Assembly: GCF_014648395.1 (NCBI RefSeq) | Contig: NZ_BMRA01000002.1 | Span: 744,759-782,174, forward strand | Direction: 5' to 3' | Source: Micromonospora fulviviridis | GTDB taxonomy: Bacteria; Actinomycetota; Actinomycetes; Mycobacteriales; Micromonosporaceae | DNA length: 37,416 nt | In this document: positions 29,316 through 37,034 of the stretch, one piece after another | Layout: every line of letters starts with the position of its first letter | Position numbering within the stretch: position 1 is the stretch's first letter | Made by a program: the position numbers and the translations under genes | Notes under the pieces: generated by a model | Seen by the model: only the letters and a program-made list of their open reading frames with translations | The model's database searches: none | What the model was told of the DNA's origin: nothing

Positions 29316-30659
29316 TCAGGGCGTCCAGTCGGGACGCAGCGGGTAGCCGTTGACCCCCTGCGGGCCGTTGTGCGTGGCGAGCACCTGGTGCAGCTGGATG
29401 CCGTTGCGCTCGAAGGCCATCCGGGAGCCGGCCATGTAGAGACCCCAGACCCGCGCGGTGCCCGGGCCGACCTCGTTCACGCAGAAGTCCCAGTGCTCGA
29501 CGAGGTTGCGGCACCAGCCGGCCAGGGTCAGCGCGTAGTGCTGGCGCAGGTTCTCCTCGTGGTGCACCTCCAGCCCGGCGTCGTGGATCTCGCTGATCAG
29601 CCGGCCCGGGCCGGCCAGTTCGCCGTCCGGGAAGACGTACCGGTCGATGAACGCGCCGGAGCGGTGCGGGGCGCGGTTGTCCGCCCGGGTGATGCAGTGG
29701 TTGAGCAGCCGGCCGCCGGGCTTGAGCCGGCTGCGCAGCGCCCCGAAGTAGGCCGGGTAGTTGCGCACCCCGATGTGCTCGGTCAGCCCGATCGAGGAGA
29801 TCGCGTCGAACTGCTCGCGCGGCGCGTCCCGGTAGTCGAGGTGGCGCACCTCGGCGAGGTCACCCAGCCCCTCCCGCTCGATGGCCGCCTGCGCCCACTC
29901 TGCCTGCGCCCGCGACAGGGTGACGCCGAGCGCCTTGACGCCGTATTCGCGGGCCGCGTGCCGGACCATGCCGCCCCAGCCGCAGCCGACGTCGAGCAGC
30001 CGCATCCCCGGCTTCAGCGCCAGCTTGCCGGCGACCAGGTCGTACTTGGCCCGCTGCGCCTCCTCCAGGGTGTCGGTGGGGCTGTGGAAGACCGCGCAGG
30101 TGTACGTCATCGACGGGCCGAGCACCTTCTCGTAGAAGGCGTTCGAGACGTCGTAGTGGTGGGAGATCGCGTTGCTGTCCCGGGCCCGGGAGTGGCGCAG
30201 CCCGTTGACCACCCGCTTCCAGCGCGGCGCGGCCTCCTGCGGCGGGGGCGGCGGTGGCAGCAGCCGCTCCCAGCCGAGCCCCTTGACCAGGGTCAGCGCC
30301 TCGCCCACCGCCGGCATCCGCAGCGCCATCTCGTCCTTGAGCACCCGCAACGCCTCGTACGGGTCGCCCGGGTGGACGCCCTCCAGCCCGAGGTCGCCGC
30401 TCACGTAGGCCCGGGCCATGCCCAGGTCACCCGGGGCGGTGAGCAGATAGGACAGCCCCCGCTCGGAGCGGATCGCCAGGGTGATCCCGGCGTCGGCCGG
30501 GCCGACCGCGCTGCCGTCGTATCCGGTGATGCGCACGGGCAGGTCGCCCGTGGTGACCGCGCGGATCACGTCCGCCACGGTCGGTCCGCCACGCCGGCCC
30601 CCCGCCGGCGGGCCGGCCGGGGCACTCGCCGCCCCGGGAGTTCGGTCGGTCAGACTCAT
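29316..30659 (-). CDS. tmsB: SAM-dependent fatty acyl methyltransferase (10-methyl fatty acid synthesis)
   Basis: This 447-residue member of the cyclopropane-fatty-acid synthase family has an N-terminal domain (about 25-130), then the methyltransferase core (about 150-420). Visible are ISHHYDVSNAFYEKVLG, the SAM loop LLDVGCGWGG (about 220-229), and SSIGLTEHIG with the family's catalytic region. In the TmsA/TmsB (BfaA/BfaB) pathway, TmsB adds a methylene at C10 of oleoyl chains in phospholipids and TmsA reduces it to 10-methylstearate. The tmsA-like gene lies immediately upstream with a 4-base ATGA overlap, which favours this over cyclopropane synthesis. A Pro-rich run separates the two domains at about residues 134-140. 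Confidence 0.88.
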   Translation of the reverse strand: MSLTDRTPGAASAPAGPPAGGRRGGPTVADVIRAVTTGDLPVRITGYDGSAVGPADAGITLAIRSERGLSYLLTAPGDLGMARAYVSGDLGLEGVHPGDPYEALRVLKDEMALRMPAVGEALTLVKGLGWERLLPPPPPPQEAAPRWKRVVNGLRHSRARDSNAISHHYDVSNAFYEKVLGPSMTYTCAVFHSPTDTLEEAQRAKYDLVAGKLALKPGMRLLDVGCGWGGMVRHAAREYGVKALGVTLSRAQAEWAQAAIEREGLGDLAEVRHLDYRDAPREQFDAISSIGLTEHIGVRNYPAYFGALRSRLKPGGRLLNHCITRADNRAPHRSGAFIDRYVFPDGELAGPGRLISEIHDAGLEVHHEENLRQHYALTLAGWCRNLVEHWDFCVNEVGPGTARVWGLYMAGSRMAFERNGIQLHQVLATHNGPQGVNGYPLRPDWTP

Positions 30660-32041
30660 GCTCTCGCTACCGCCTTCTCGTACAGTCCGGTGAGCCGGTG
30701 GTCCGGGTCGTAGCGTTCCTTCACGGCGCGCCAGGTCGCCCCGCCGTAGAGCCGGTCGAACGCCGCCCGGTCGTAGTACGCGTCGGAGTAGAGCGACTTG
30801 TGCCCGCCCGCGTCCGACACCGCGCGCTCGATCTCCCGGTTGACGTCGCCGTCGGCGGCGCCCTCGGCGATCGGCACGCTCCCCCAGAAACCGATGTTCA
30901 CATAGGTTTCGCCCGGTTGGAGGGGATACAGCGGCCAGGCCCGGGCGGATCCCGGGCCGGCCGGCTCCCGCAGCCGTAGCGGGCAGAGCCACACCGGGTT
31001 CATCCGCACCTCCCGGGCGAACCAGCGCAGGAAGTCGGCGGTCCCGGTAAGCGGGATCTCCACGTCCTGCACCACCCGCTCCCGGGCCGGCCGGCCCCGC
31101 CAGCGGTCGATCCGGGCGGCCACCTGGTGCCGGTGCTCCAGCCGGACCAGGCGGTGGTAGAAGTCGCTGCGCCGGTAGCGCTGCGGCCAGAGCCGGCGGA
31201 CCACCGGGTGCTGCACCCCGAACGCCGCCGAGCACCAGAACCAGTCGGTGTCCCAGCGCCACAGGTAGTCGTAGGTGGTGAGCACGTCGCGGGTGCGCCG
31301 GCGCAGCGACCGGTAGTAGATGTCCTGGCCGGTGTAGTCGCTGGGCCGCCCGTCGGCCTCGTCGGTGAACGTGCCGAGCACCAGGTACGCCTCGCCGGGG
31401 CTGAACATCACCCCGTCCATCGCGTCGACCGGCTCGCCCTCCCAGGAGCCCTTGGCGACCACCTCGGCGATCGCGTCGGTCAGCTCCTCCAGCCGGCTGA
31501 AGCGGATGTTGCGCAGCGCCACGAAGCGGCGGACCGGTTGCAGTTCGATGCGCAGCCGGGTCGCGTAGCCGAGGCTGCCCAGCGAGTTGGGGAAGGCCCG
31601 GAAGAGGTCGGCGTGCTCGCCCACCGGCCGGGCGGTGAGGATCTCGCCGGACCCGGTGAGGATGTCCAGCTCGGTCACCGACTCGTGCGGCAGGCCTTTG
31701 CGGAACGAGGTGGACTCGATGCCCAGCCCGGTCACCGCGCCGCCCAGCGTGATCGTGCGCAGCTGCGGCACGACCAGCGGCATCAGACTGTGCGGCAGGG
31801 TGGCGTCGACCAGATCCTCGTAGGTGCACATGCCCTGCACGTCGGCGGTCCGGGCGTCCGGGTCGACGGAGAGCACCCCGGTCAGCCCGCTCACGTCCAG
31901 GCCGGGGGTGCGCGGCGCGGACCGGGGTCGGAACAGGTTGGAGGTCTGCTTGGCCAGCCGTACGGGTTCCCCGGCGGGCACTGCGGCGTACGACCGCCGC
32001 AGCGCGTCCACCGCCCGCTCATGATCACGGACAGCGTGCAT
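30656..32041 (-). CDS. tmsA: FAD-binding oxidoreductase, TmsA/BfaA type
   Basis: This 461-residue protein has an FAD-binding type 4 (PCMH/DprE1-like) N-terminal domain (about 30-190; TADVQGMCTYEDLVDATLPH, LRTITLGGAVTGLGIESTSF). A substrate domain follows to the end, including WRWDTDWFWCSAAFGVQ and the C-terminal YDPDHRLTGLYEKAV. It is the expected partner of the methyltransferase downstream: it reduces 10-methylene to 10-methyl acyl chains. The start is ATG at 32041 with AAGGTGAT upstream. The two genes overlap by 4 bases, so translation is coupled. No tmsC homologue is visible. Confidence 0.88.
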   Translation of the reverse strand: MHAVRDHERAVDALRRSYAAVPAGEPVRLAKQTSNLFRPRSAPRTPGLDVSGLTGVLSVDPDARTADVQGMCTYEDLVDATLPHSLMPLVVPQLRTITLGGAVTGLGIESTSFRKGLPHESVTELDILTGSGEILTARPVGEHADLFRAFPNSLGSLGYATRLRIELQPVRRFVALRNIRFSRLEELTDAIAEVVAKGSWEGEPVDAMDGVMFSPGEAYLVLGTFTDEADGRPSDYTGQDIYYRSLRRRTRDVLTTYDYLWRWDTDWFWCSAAFGVQHPVVRRLWPQRYRRSDFYHRLVRLEHRHQVAARIDRWRGRPARERVVQDVEIPLTGTADFLRWFAREVRMNPVWLCPLRLREPAGPGSARAWPLYPLQPGETYVNIGFWGSVPIAEGAADGDVNREIERAVSDAGGHKSLYSDAYYDRAAFDRLYGGATWRAVKERYDPDHRLTGLYEKAVARA

Positions 32042-32134
32042 GAGATCACCTTACGCCTGGGTACGACAATTCGTGGGATGTCCACGGTGGCCGTTTGTCG
32101 GCCGCCCGGAGACCCGCGGGTTACCGTGGCGGGC

Positions 32135-32605
32135 ATGTCCTCCCCCGCGCTCACCGCCCTGGACGCCGCCGGCCTGCCCTACCGGGTGATCAAGCACGGC
32201 CCGGTGCGCAGCCTCGCCGAGGCGGCGGCGGCACGCGGCGTCGCGGTGCCCGACGTGGTCAAGACGATCGTCGTACGCCGCGGCGAGGACGACCACCTGT
32301 TCGTGCTCACCCCCGGCGACCGGGTCGTCTCCTGGCCGAAGCTGCGCCAACTGCTCGGGGTGAGCCGGATGTCCATGCCGGACGCGGCCGCGGCCCGGGC
32401 AGCCACCGGCTACGAGCGGGGCACCATCACCCCGTTCGGCGCGAGCACCGCCTGGCCGGTGATCGCCGACGAGCGGCTGCGCGGCCGGGAGATCACCCTC
32501 GGCGCGGGCGAGCACGGGGTGGCCGTCGCGGTCGACGCCGACGCCGCCCTCGCCGCGCTCGACGCCACCGTGGCCGACGTCACCGACCCGGATCCCGCCC
32601 GCTGA
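32135..32605 (+). CDS. ybaK: YbaK/EbsC-type aminoacyl-tRNA deacylase
   Basis: This 156-residue protein of the YbaK/ProX editing family hydrolyses mischarged tRNA, typically Cys-tRNA(Pro). Family features are GLPYRVIKHGPVRSLAEAAA, the active-site region DVVKTIVVRRG, VLTPGDRVVSWPKLRQLLG, and GYERGTITPFG with the conserved GxxTPFG. The start is ATG at 32135. It stands alone, divergent from tmsA, with 40 bases before the next gene. Confidence 0.92.
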   Translation: MSSPALTALDAAGLPYRVIKHGPVRSLAEAAAARGVAVPDVVKTIVVRRGEDDHLFVLTPGDRVVSWPKLRQLLGVSRMSMPDAAAARAATGYERGTITPFGASTAWPVIADERLRGREITLGAGEHGVAVAVDADAALAALDATVADVTDPDPAR

Positions 32606-32645
32606 GCGGTGGCCGCCGCCCGGTTGCCGGCATAGCGTGGGGGGC

Positions 32646-32930
<285 letters not shown>

Positions 32931-32987
32931 CGCGCCCGCCGCCGGGGCGACTGGCTCTCGGCGGCCCCCGTGGGTCAGGATGCCCCC

Positions 32988-33707
32988 ATGGCCGACCCGC
33001 GAACCGACCCGTCCGGCACCGTCTACGGCGGCCGCCGCCCGGCCCGCCGTGGGCTGCCGCAGGACCCGCTGATGCGGATCGCGCTGGGCGTCGCCCTGGT
33101 CGGCGTACTCCTGGGGGTGTTCTTCGCCACCGGCGTGCTCGGCGGCGGCGGCGACCAGCCGGTGGTGCCGGCGGCGGCCGTGCCGACCCCGGCGGCGAGC
33201 GAGTCGAGCCCGGCCGCGGCCACGACAGCCCCCGCCCCCACCACGGCGGCGCCCTCGCCGAGCGCCGCCCCGACCACACCGGCGGCCCCCGCGGCCACAC
33301 CGAGGGTGCTCCGCGGGGTGCCCTCCGGGCTCTGCCTCGGGGTGACCGGCGAGGACCCGGAGGGCGCGAAGGCCGCGCTGGCCGACTGCACCGGCGGGCC
33401 GGAACAGCAGTGGGTGGTCACCCCGGTGGCCGCCGACACCTACGTCCTGGTCAACGCGGCCAGCGGCAAGTGCCTGGACGTGTTCGGGCAGAGCACCGAC
33501 GACGGCACGGACCTGGTGCAGTGGTCCTGCAACGGCCAGGCCAACCAGCAGTGGAAGCTCAACCCGACCGGGTCCGGCCCGGTGCTGCTGGTCGCCGTGC
33601 ACAGCGGCAAGTGCGCGCAGGTCGACGACGCCGGCACCGAGGCAGGGAGCCGGCTCGAACAGGCCCCCTGCAACGGCGCCCCCGAACAGCAGTGGGCGGT
33701 CGCCTGA
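32988..33707 (+). CDS. membrane-tethered ricin-type beta-trefoil lectin
   Basis: This 239-residue protein has a short basic cytosolic N-terminus (1-29), one helix (about 30-50; IALGVALVGVLLGVFFATGVL), an Ala/Pro/Thr/Ser linker (about 58-103) and a ricin-type trefoil (about 105-239). Three QxW repeats are seen (QQWVV, QQWKL, QQWAV), with paired Cys in each lobe (e.g. SGLCLGV/ADCTGG, GKCLDV/WSCNG, GKCAQV/APCNG). It should display a carbohydrate-binding head outside the cell. The start is ATG at 32988. Its architecture (short inside, helix, P/T linker, small disulfide domain) parallels the two six-Cys paralogues. Confidence 0.9.
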   Translation: MADPRTDPSGTVYGGRRPARRGLPQDPLMRIALGVALVGVLLGVFFATGVLGGGGDQPVVPAAAVPTPAASESSPAAATTAPAPTTAAPSPSAAPTTPAAPAATPRVLRGVPSGLCLGVTGEDPEGAKAALADCTGGPEQQWVVTPVAADTYVLVNAASGKCLDVFGQSTDDGTDLVQWSCNGQANQQWKLNPTGSGPVLLVAVHSGKCAQVDDAGTEAGSRLEQAPCNGAPEQQWAVA

Positions 33708-33711
33708 CCGG

Positions 33712-35007
33712 TCAGCCCCGGTAGCTCCAGGCCCGCCGGCCGACCGCGACCGGCAGGGCGAACGCCGGCTCGTCGCCACGGCGGCGCAGCAGCAGGGAGA
33801 GCCCGGCTGCGCCGATCGACAGGGCGCCGGCCACGTACCAGGCCGCGGCGTAGTCGCCGAGCCGGTCGCGGACCAGGCCGGCCCCGGTCGCGGCGAGCGC
33901 CGCGCCGACCTGGTGGGCGGCGAACACCCAGCCGAAGACCACCGCGCCGGACGCGCCGAACCACTCCCGGCACAGCGCCACGGTGGGCGGCACGGTGGCC
34001 ACCCAGTCCAGGCCGTAGAAGACGATGAAGACCAGCATGCTCGGCCGCGCGGAGCCCGCGAAGAGGCTCGGCAGCACCAGCAGCGACGCTCCGCGCAGCG
34101 CGTAGTAGGCGCCGAGCAGCAGGCGGCTGTCCACCCGGTCGGTGAGCCAGCCGGAGGCGACGGTGCCGACGATGTCGAAGAGCCCGACCAGGGCGAGCAG
34201 CCCGGCCGCGGTGGTCTCGGCCATGCCGTGGTCGTGCGCGGCCGGCACGAAGTGGGTGCCGACCAGGCCGTTGGTGGTCGCGCCGCAGATCGCGAAGCCG
34301 CCGGCGAGCAGCCAGAACGGCCGGGTCCGCGCGGCGGCGGCGAGCGCGCCGACAGCCCGGGCCGCCGCCCCGCCGGCCGGCGGCGCCGGAGGCACCACCT
34401 CGGTCGCGCCGTAGGCGGGCAGGTCGAGATCCGCCGGGTGCTCGCGGAGCAGCCACACCACCAGGGGTACGACCGCCAGCGCGGCCCCGGCCACGACCAG
34501 CGCCGCCAACCGCCAGCCGTGATCGCGCACCAGCACGGCCACCAGCGGCAGGAAGACGAGTTGGCCGGCGGCCCCGCCGGCGGTGAGCACGCCGGTGACC
34601 AGGCCCCGGCGCCGGACGAACCAGCGCCCGGTGACCGTCGCCACGAAGGCCAGCGCCATCGAGCCGGTGCCGAGCCCGACCAGCACGCCCCAGCAGAGGA
34701 TCAACTGCCAGCTCGCGGTCATCCCCACGGTCAGCGCGCTGCCCAGCGCGACCAGGACCAGCGCGCCGGCGACCACCCGGCGGATGCCGAACCGGTCCAT
34801 CAGCGCGGCGGCGAACGGGGCGGTGAGCCCGTAGAGCATGAGGTTGACCGAGACGGCGGCGGAGATGGTCGCCAGGGGCCAGCCGAACTCGGCGTGCAGC
34901 GGGTGCAGCAGCACCCCGGGGGTGGCGCGGAAGCCGGCGGCGCCGACCAGGGCGACGAACGAGACGCCGGCCACGAGCCAGGCCGGATGCAGACGGTGTC
35001 GGGTCAC
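33712..35007 (-). CDS. MFS transporter
   Basis: This 431-residue major facilitator has about 12 membrane helices. The first helix begins WLVAGVSFVALVGAAGF, and the cytoplasmic loop A-like motif lies in MDRFGIRR after TM2 (LMDRFGIRRVVAGALVLVAL). The central loop carries HPADLDLPAYGATEVVPPAP between the two six-helix halves, and the repeat loop is GWLTDRVDSRLLLG. The family resembles OFA/monocarboxylate-like MFS members; the substrate is unknown. The start is GTG at 35007, chosen to leave a promoter gap; ATG at 35058 is the alternative and would leave only 19 bases. It is divergent from the GlxA-type regulator, which may control it. Confidence 0.88.
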   Translation of the reverse strand: MTRHRLHPAWLVAGVSFVALVGAAGFRATPGVLLHPLHAEFGWPLATISAAVSVNLMLYGLTAPFAAALMDRFGIRRVVAGALVLVALGSALTVGMTASWQLILCWGVLVGLGTGSMALAFVATVTGRWFVRRRGLVTGVLTAGGAAGQLVFLPLVAVLVRDHGWRLAALVVAGAALAVVPLVVWLLREHPADLDLPAYGATEVVPPAPPAGGAAARAVGALAAAARTRPFWLLAGGFAICGATTNGLVGTHFVPAAHDHGMAETTAAGLLALVGLFDIVGTVASGWLTDRVDSRLLLGAYYALRGASLLVLPSLFAGSARPSMLVFIVFYGLDWVATVPPTVALCREWFGASGAVVFGWVFAAHQVGAALAATGAGLVRDRLGDYAAAWYVAGALSIGAAGLSLLLRRRGDEPAFALPVAVGRRAWSYRG

Positions 35008-35077
35008 GCTCCGAGTCTGGGCGGGGCGGGCCGGCGCGACGAGTGGCCGGAAAGCCATCATGCGCAATAATCGGGCC

Positions 35078-36052
35078 ATGACCGTCGTGCCCCACCGGAT
35101 TGCGGTGCTCGCCCTCGACGACGTGGTCGGCCTCGACCTGGGCACCCCGGCCCAGGTCTTCGGCACCGCCCGCACCGGGGACCTGACGCCGCTCTATCGC
35201 GTCCAGGTCTGCACCCCGGGCGGCCGGCCCATCCGCAGCACGGCCGGCTTCCAGGTCGTTCCCGACCACGGCCTGGAGCTGTTGGACTCCGCCGACACGG
35301 TGATCGTCCCCGGCATCCACGACGGCCCGCCGCTGACCGACGGGACCCTGGACGCTTCGGTGGCGGCCGCGCTGCGCGGCGCCCACGAGCGCGGCGCCCG
35401 GATCATGTCGATCTGCACGGGCGCCTTCGTACTGGCCGCCGCCGGCCTGCTCGACGGCCGCCGGGCCACCACCCACTGGGCGTACGCCGACCGCTTCCGC
35501 CGGTTCCACCCGCACGTGGACCTCGACCCGGACGTGCTCTTCGTCGACGACGGCGACGTGCTCACCTCCGCCGGGGTGGCCGCCGGCATCGACCTCTGCC
35601 TGCACGTCATCCGCACCGACCACGGCAGCGCGGTCGCCAACCGGTCGGCCCGGCGCTGCGTGGTGCCACCGTGGCGGGAGGGCGGCCAGGCCCAGTACAT
35701 CGAGCGCCCGGTGCCCCGGACGGCCGAGACCGGCACCGCGGCCACCCGCGAGTGGGCCCGGCAGCGGCTGCACGAGCCGGTGGCACTGCGCGAGCTGGCC
35801 GCGCACGCGCGGATGAGCGTCCGCACCTTCACCCGGCACTTCCGCTCCGAGACCGGGCTCAGCCCGGCACAGTGGCTGCTCCAGCAGCGCACCGAGCACG
35901 CGCGGCTGCTGCTGGAGACCACGGATCTGACGGTTGACCAGATCGCCCGGCACGCCGGCTTCGGCACGACCGCCGCCCTGCGGCAGCACTTCCACTCCCG
36001 GGTCGGGGTCGCCCCCACCGCCTACCGCCGCACCTTCCGCCCGACCCCCTGA
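35078..36052 (+). CDS. GlxA-family AraC-type regulator
   Basis: This 324-residue protein has an N-terminal DJ-1/PfpI-like (class I glutamine amidotransferase-like) domain (about 6-180) with the elbow Cys in MSICTGAFVLAAAG. A C-terminal AraC double helix-turn-helix follows (about 225-320; LAAHARMSVRTFTRHFRSET, then the conserved IARHAGFGTTAALRQHF). GlxA-type regulators sense small metabolites through the first domain and usually act as activators. The start is ATG at 35078. The adjacent divergent MFS gene is the likely target. Confidence 0.92.
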   Translation: MTVVPHRIAVLALDDVVGLDLGTPAQVFGTARTGDLTPLYRVQVCTPGGRPIRSTAGFQVVPDHGLELLDSADTVIVPGIHDGPPLTDGTLDASVAAALRGAHERGARIMSICTGAFVLAAAGLLDGRRATTHWAYADRFRRFHPHVDLDPDVLFVDDGDVLTSAGVAAGIDLCLHVIRTDHGSAVANRSARRCVVPPWREGGQAQYIERPVPRTAETGTAATREWARQRLHEPVALRELAAHARMSVRTFTRHFRSETGLSPAQWLLQQRTEHARLLLETTDLTVDQIARHAGFGTTAALRQHFHSRVGVAPTAYRRTFRPTP

Positions 36053-36069
36053 CGCCTCGGCCCTGACCG

Positions 36070-36247
36070 CTCGGCGCGGTCGCGGCCCGGGGGGCGGTGG
36101 AAGCTCGGCGCGGTCGCGGCTCGGCGCGGTCGCGACTCGGCGCGGTCGCGACTCGGCGCGGTCGCGACTCGGCGCGGTCGCGACTCGGCGCGGTCGCGAC
36201 TCGGCGCGGTCGCGACTCGGCGCGGCGGCGGCTCGGTGTCGGGACGA
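36070..36247. repeat. 16-bp minisatellite
   Basis: The unit CTCGGCGCGGTCGCGA occurs in six perfect consecutive copies at 36120-36215. Variant copies flank it at 36104-36119, 36216-36231 and 36232-36247, and an isolated copy sits at 36070-36085. The 16-base period is not a multiple of three, so all frames cycle into a 16-residue Arg-rich pattern, which argues against coding. It fills most of the 308-base gap between the GlxA-type regulator and the DinB-like gene (36053-36360); the rest of that gap shows only degenerate CTCGG words. Confidence 0.9.
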
Positions 36248-36360
36248 CTCGGGCGGCGGCAGCTCGGCCATCGACCGCTGACGCGCGACAGCTCGGGTCC
36301 GGGGCGGCCAGAGCTTGGCTGGTGCGGCTCGGCCCTCGGGCGGCCCTGTGGTGGGTGCTG

Positions 36361-36846
36361 TCAGGCGAGGTGGGGCTGGCGGCGGAGAGCGCGGAGTTGG
36401 GCCAGGTGCATGGGGAGGTGGACGCGGGTGTGCAGGTCGAGGGCGCGCCCCCAGGGCAGGGACTCGTCCACGTCCAGGTCGAAGCCCTCGCGCAGCACGG
36501 TGTCGACCGGAGTCTCGGCGGCCGGGCCGAGCCGCTCGGCGAGGACGCAGAGCTTCTGGCTGGTGGCCCGGAGCAGGGCGGACAGCCCGTCCAGCCCGCC
36601 GCACTCGGAGGCCAGGGCGTCGAGTTGCGGCCGGTGGATGGTCTCCAGGTCGTAGTAGGCGAACGGCGAGCCGACCAGCACCGCCTCGGTCGCCTCGCTC
36701 ATCAGCTCGTCGTTGGCGGCGAGGTGCGCCACGATCTGCTCGGCGCTCAACTCCCCCTCCGGGGGCGGCCCGAAGCCGCCCGCGTCCACCTCCGCGAGCA
36801 CCGACTCGTACGCCCGCCGCAGCGCCGCGGCGTCCACTTCGTCCAT
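36361..36846 (-). CDS. DinB-superfamily (mycothiol transferase-like) protein
   Basis: This 161-residue predicted four-helix bundle has metal-ligand-type histidines at the expected places: IVAHLAANDELM (about 38-49) and LHTRVHLPMHLAQLRALRR at the C-terminus (about 137-156). DinB-like proteins in actinobacteria include mycothiol-dependent transferases and isomerases; this one has no specific assignment. The start is ATG at 36846. It converges with no gene, being separated from the regulator by the minisatellite. Confidence 0.75.
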   Translation of the reverse strand: MDEVDAAALRRAYESVLAEVDAGGFGPPPEGELSAEQIVAHLAANDELMSEATEAVLVGSPFAYYDLETIHRPQLDALASECGGLDGLSALLRATSQKLCVLAERLGPAAETPVDTVLREGFDLDVDESLPWGRALDLHTRVHLPMHLAQLRALRRQPHLA

Positions 36847-36926
36847 GCCCGAATCCAACCCCCGCCCCCGGCAACCGCACCGCGCTTACCCCGCCCCCTT
36901 CACCCGGACGGGGCTCGATCCCTCCC

Positions 36927-36972
36927 GATCTTGGCGACTTCCGTTCGTTGCTAACAGCAACTTGCCAAGATC
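36927..36972. repeat. nested palindromic element (REP-like)
   Basis: Outer arms GATCTTGGC (36927-36935) and GCCAAGATC (36964-36972) are perfect. Inside them GTTGCT and AGCAAC (36947-36952, 36956-36961) form a second perfect stem. A nested double dyad of this type, ending in GCCAAGATC, looks like a repeated extragenic palindrome; whether it recurs in the genome cannot be seen here. Confidence 0.55.
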
Positions 36973-36980
36973 TGGGTACG

Positions 36981-37020
36981 CCGCTGGCTGGCACCCCGTG
37001 TTTGGGGTGCCAGCCAGCGG
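36981..37020. terminator. 17-bp perfect hairpin terminator
   Basis: CCGCTGGCTGGCACCCC pairs exactly with its complement (37004-37020) around GTGTTT. TTTGTTTGG follows on the + strand and the mirror A-rich run precedes it on the minus strand, so it works best in the + direction but also caps the minus-strand gene whose stop is at 37035. The nested palindrome lies 8 bases away. Confidence 0.85.
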
Positions 37021-37034
37021 TTTGTTTGGTTGGG

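Noticed and set aside
36104..36247. CRISPR array
   Set aside because: Repeats are head-to-tail 16-mers with no spacers, and there are no cas genes. The Cas4-like nuclease is 12 kb away with a different partner.
36104..36247. Arg-rich repeat protein encoded by the minisatellite
   Set aside because: The 16-base unit rotates through all frames, no RBS-supported start exists, and open frames arise simply because the unit has no stop.
33440..36994. 1184-codon minus-strand frame through the MFS, GlxA and minisatellite region
   Set aside because: It passes through the minisatellite and hairpins; the real MFS gene is in another frame of the same strand.
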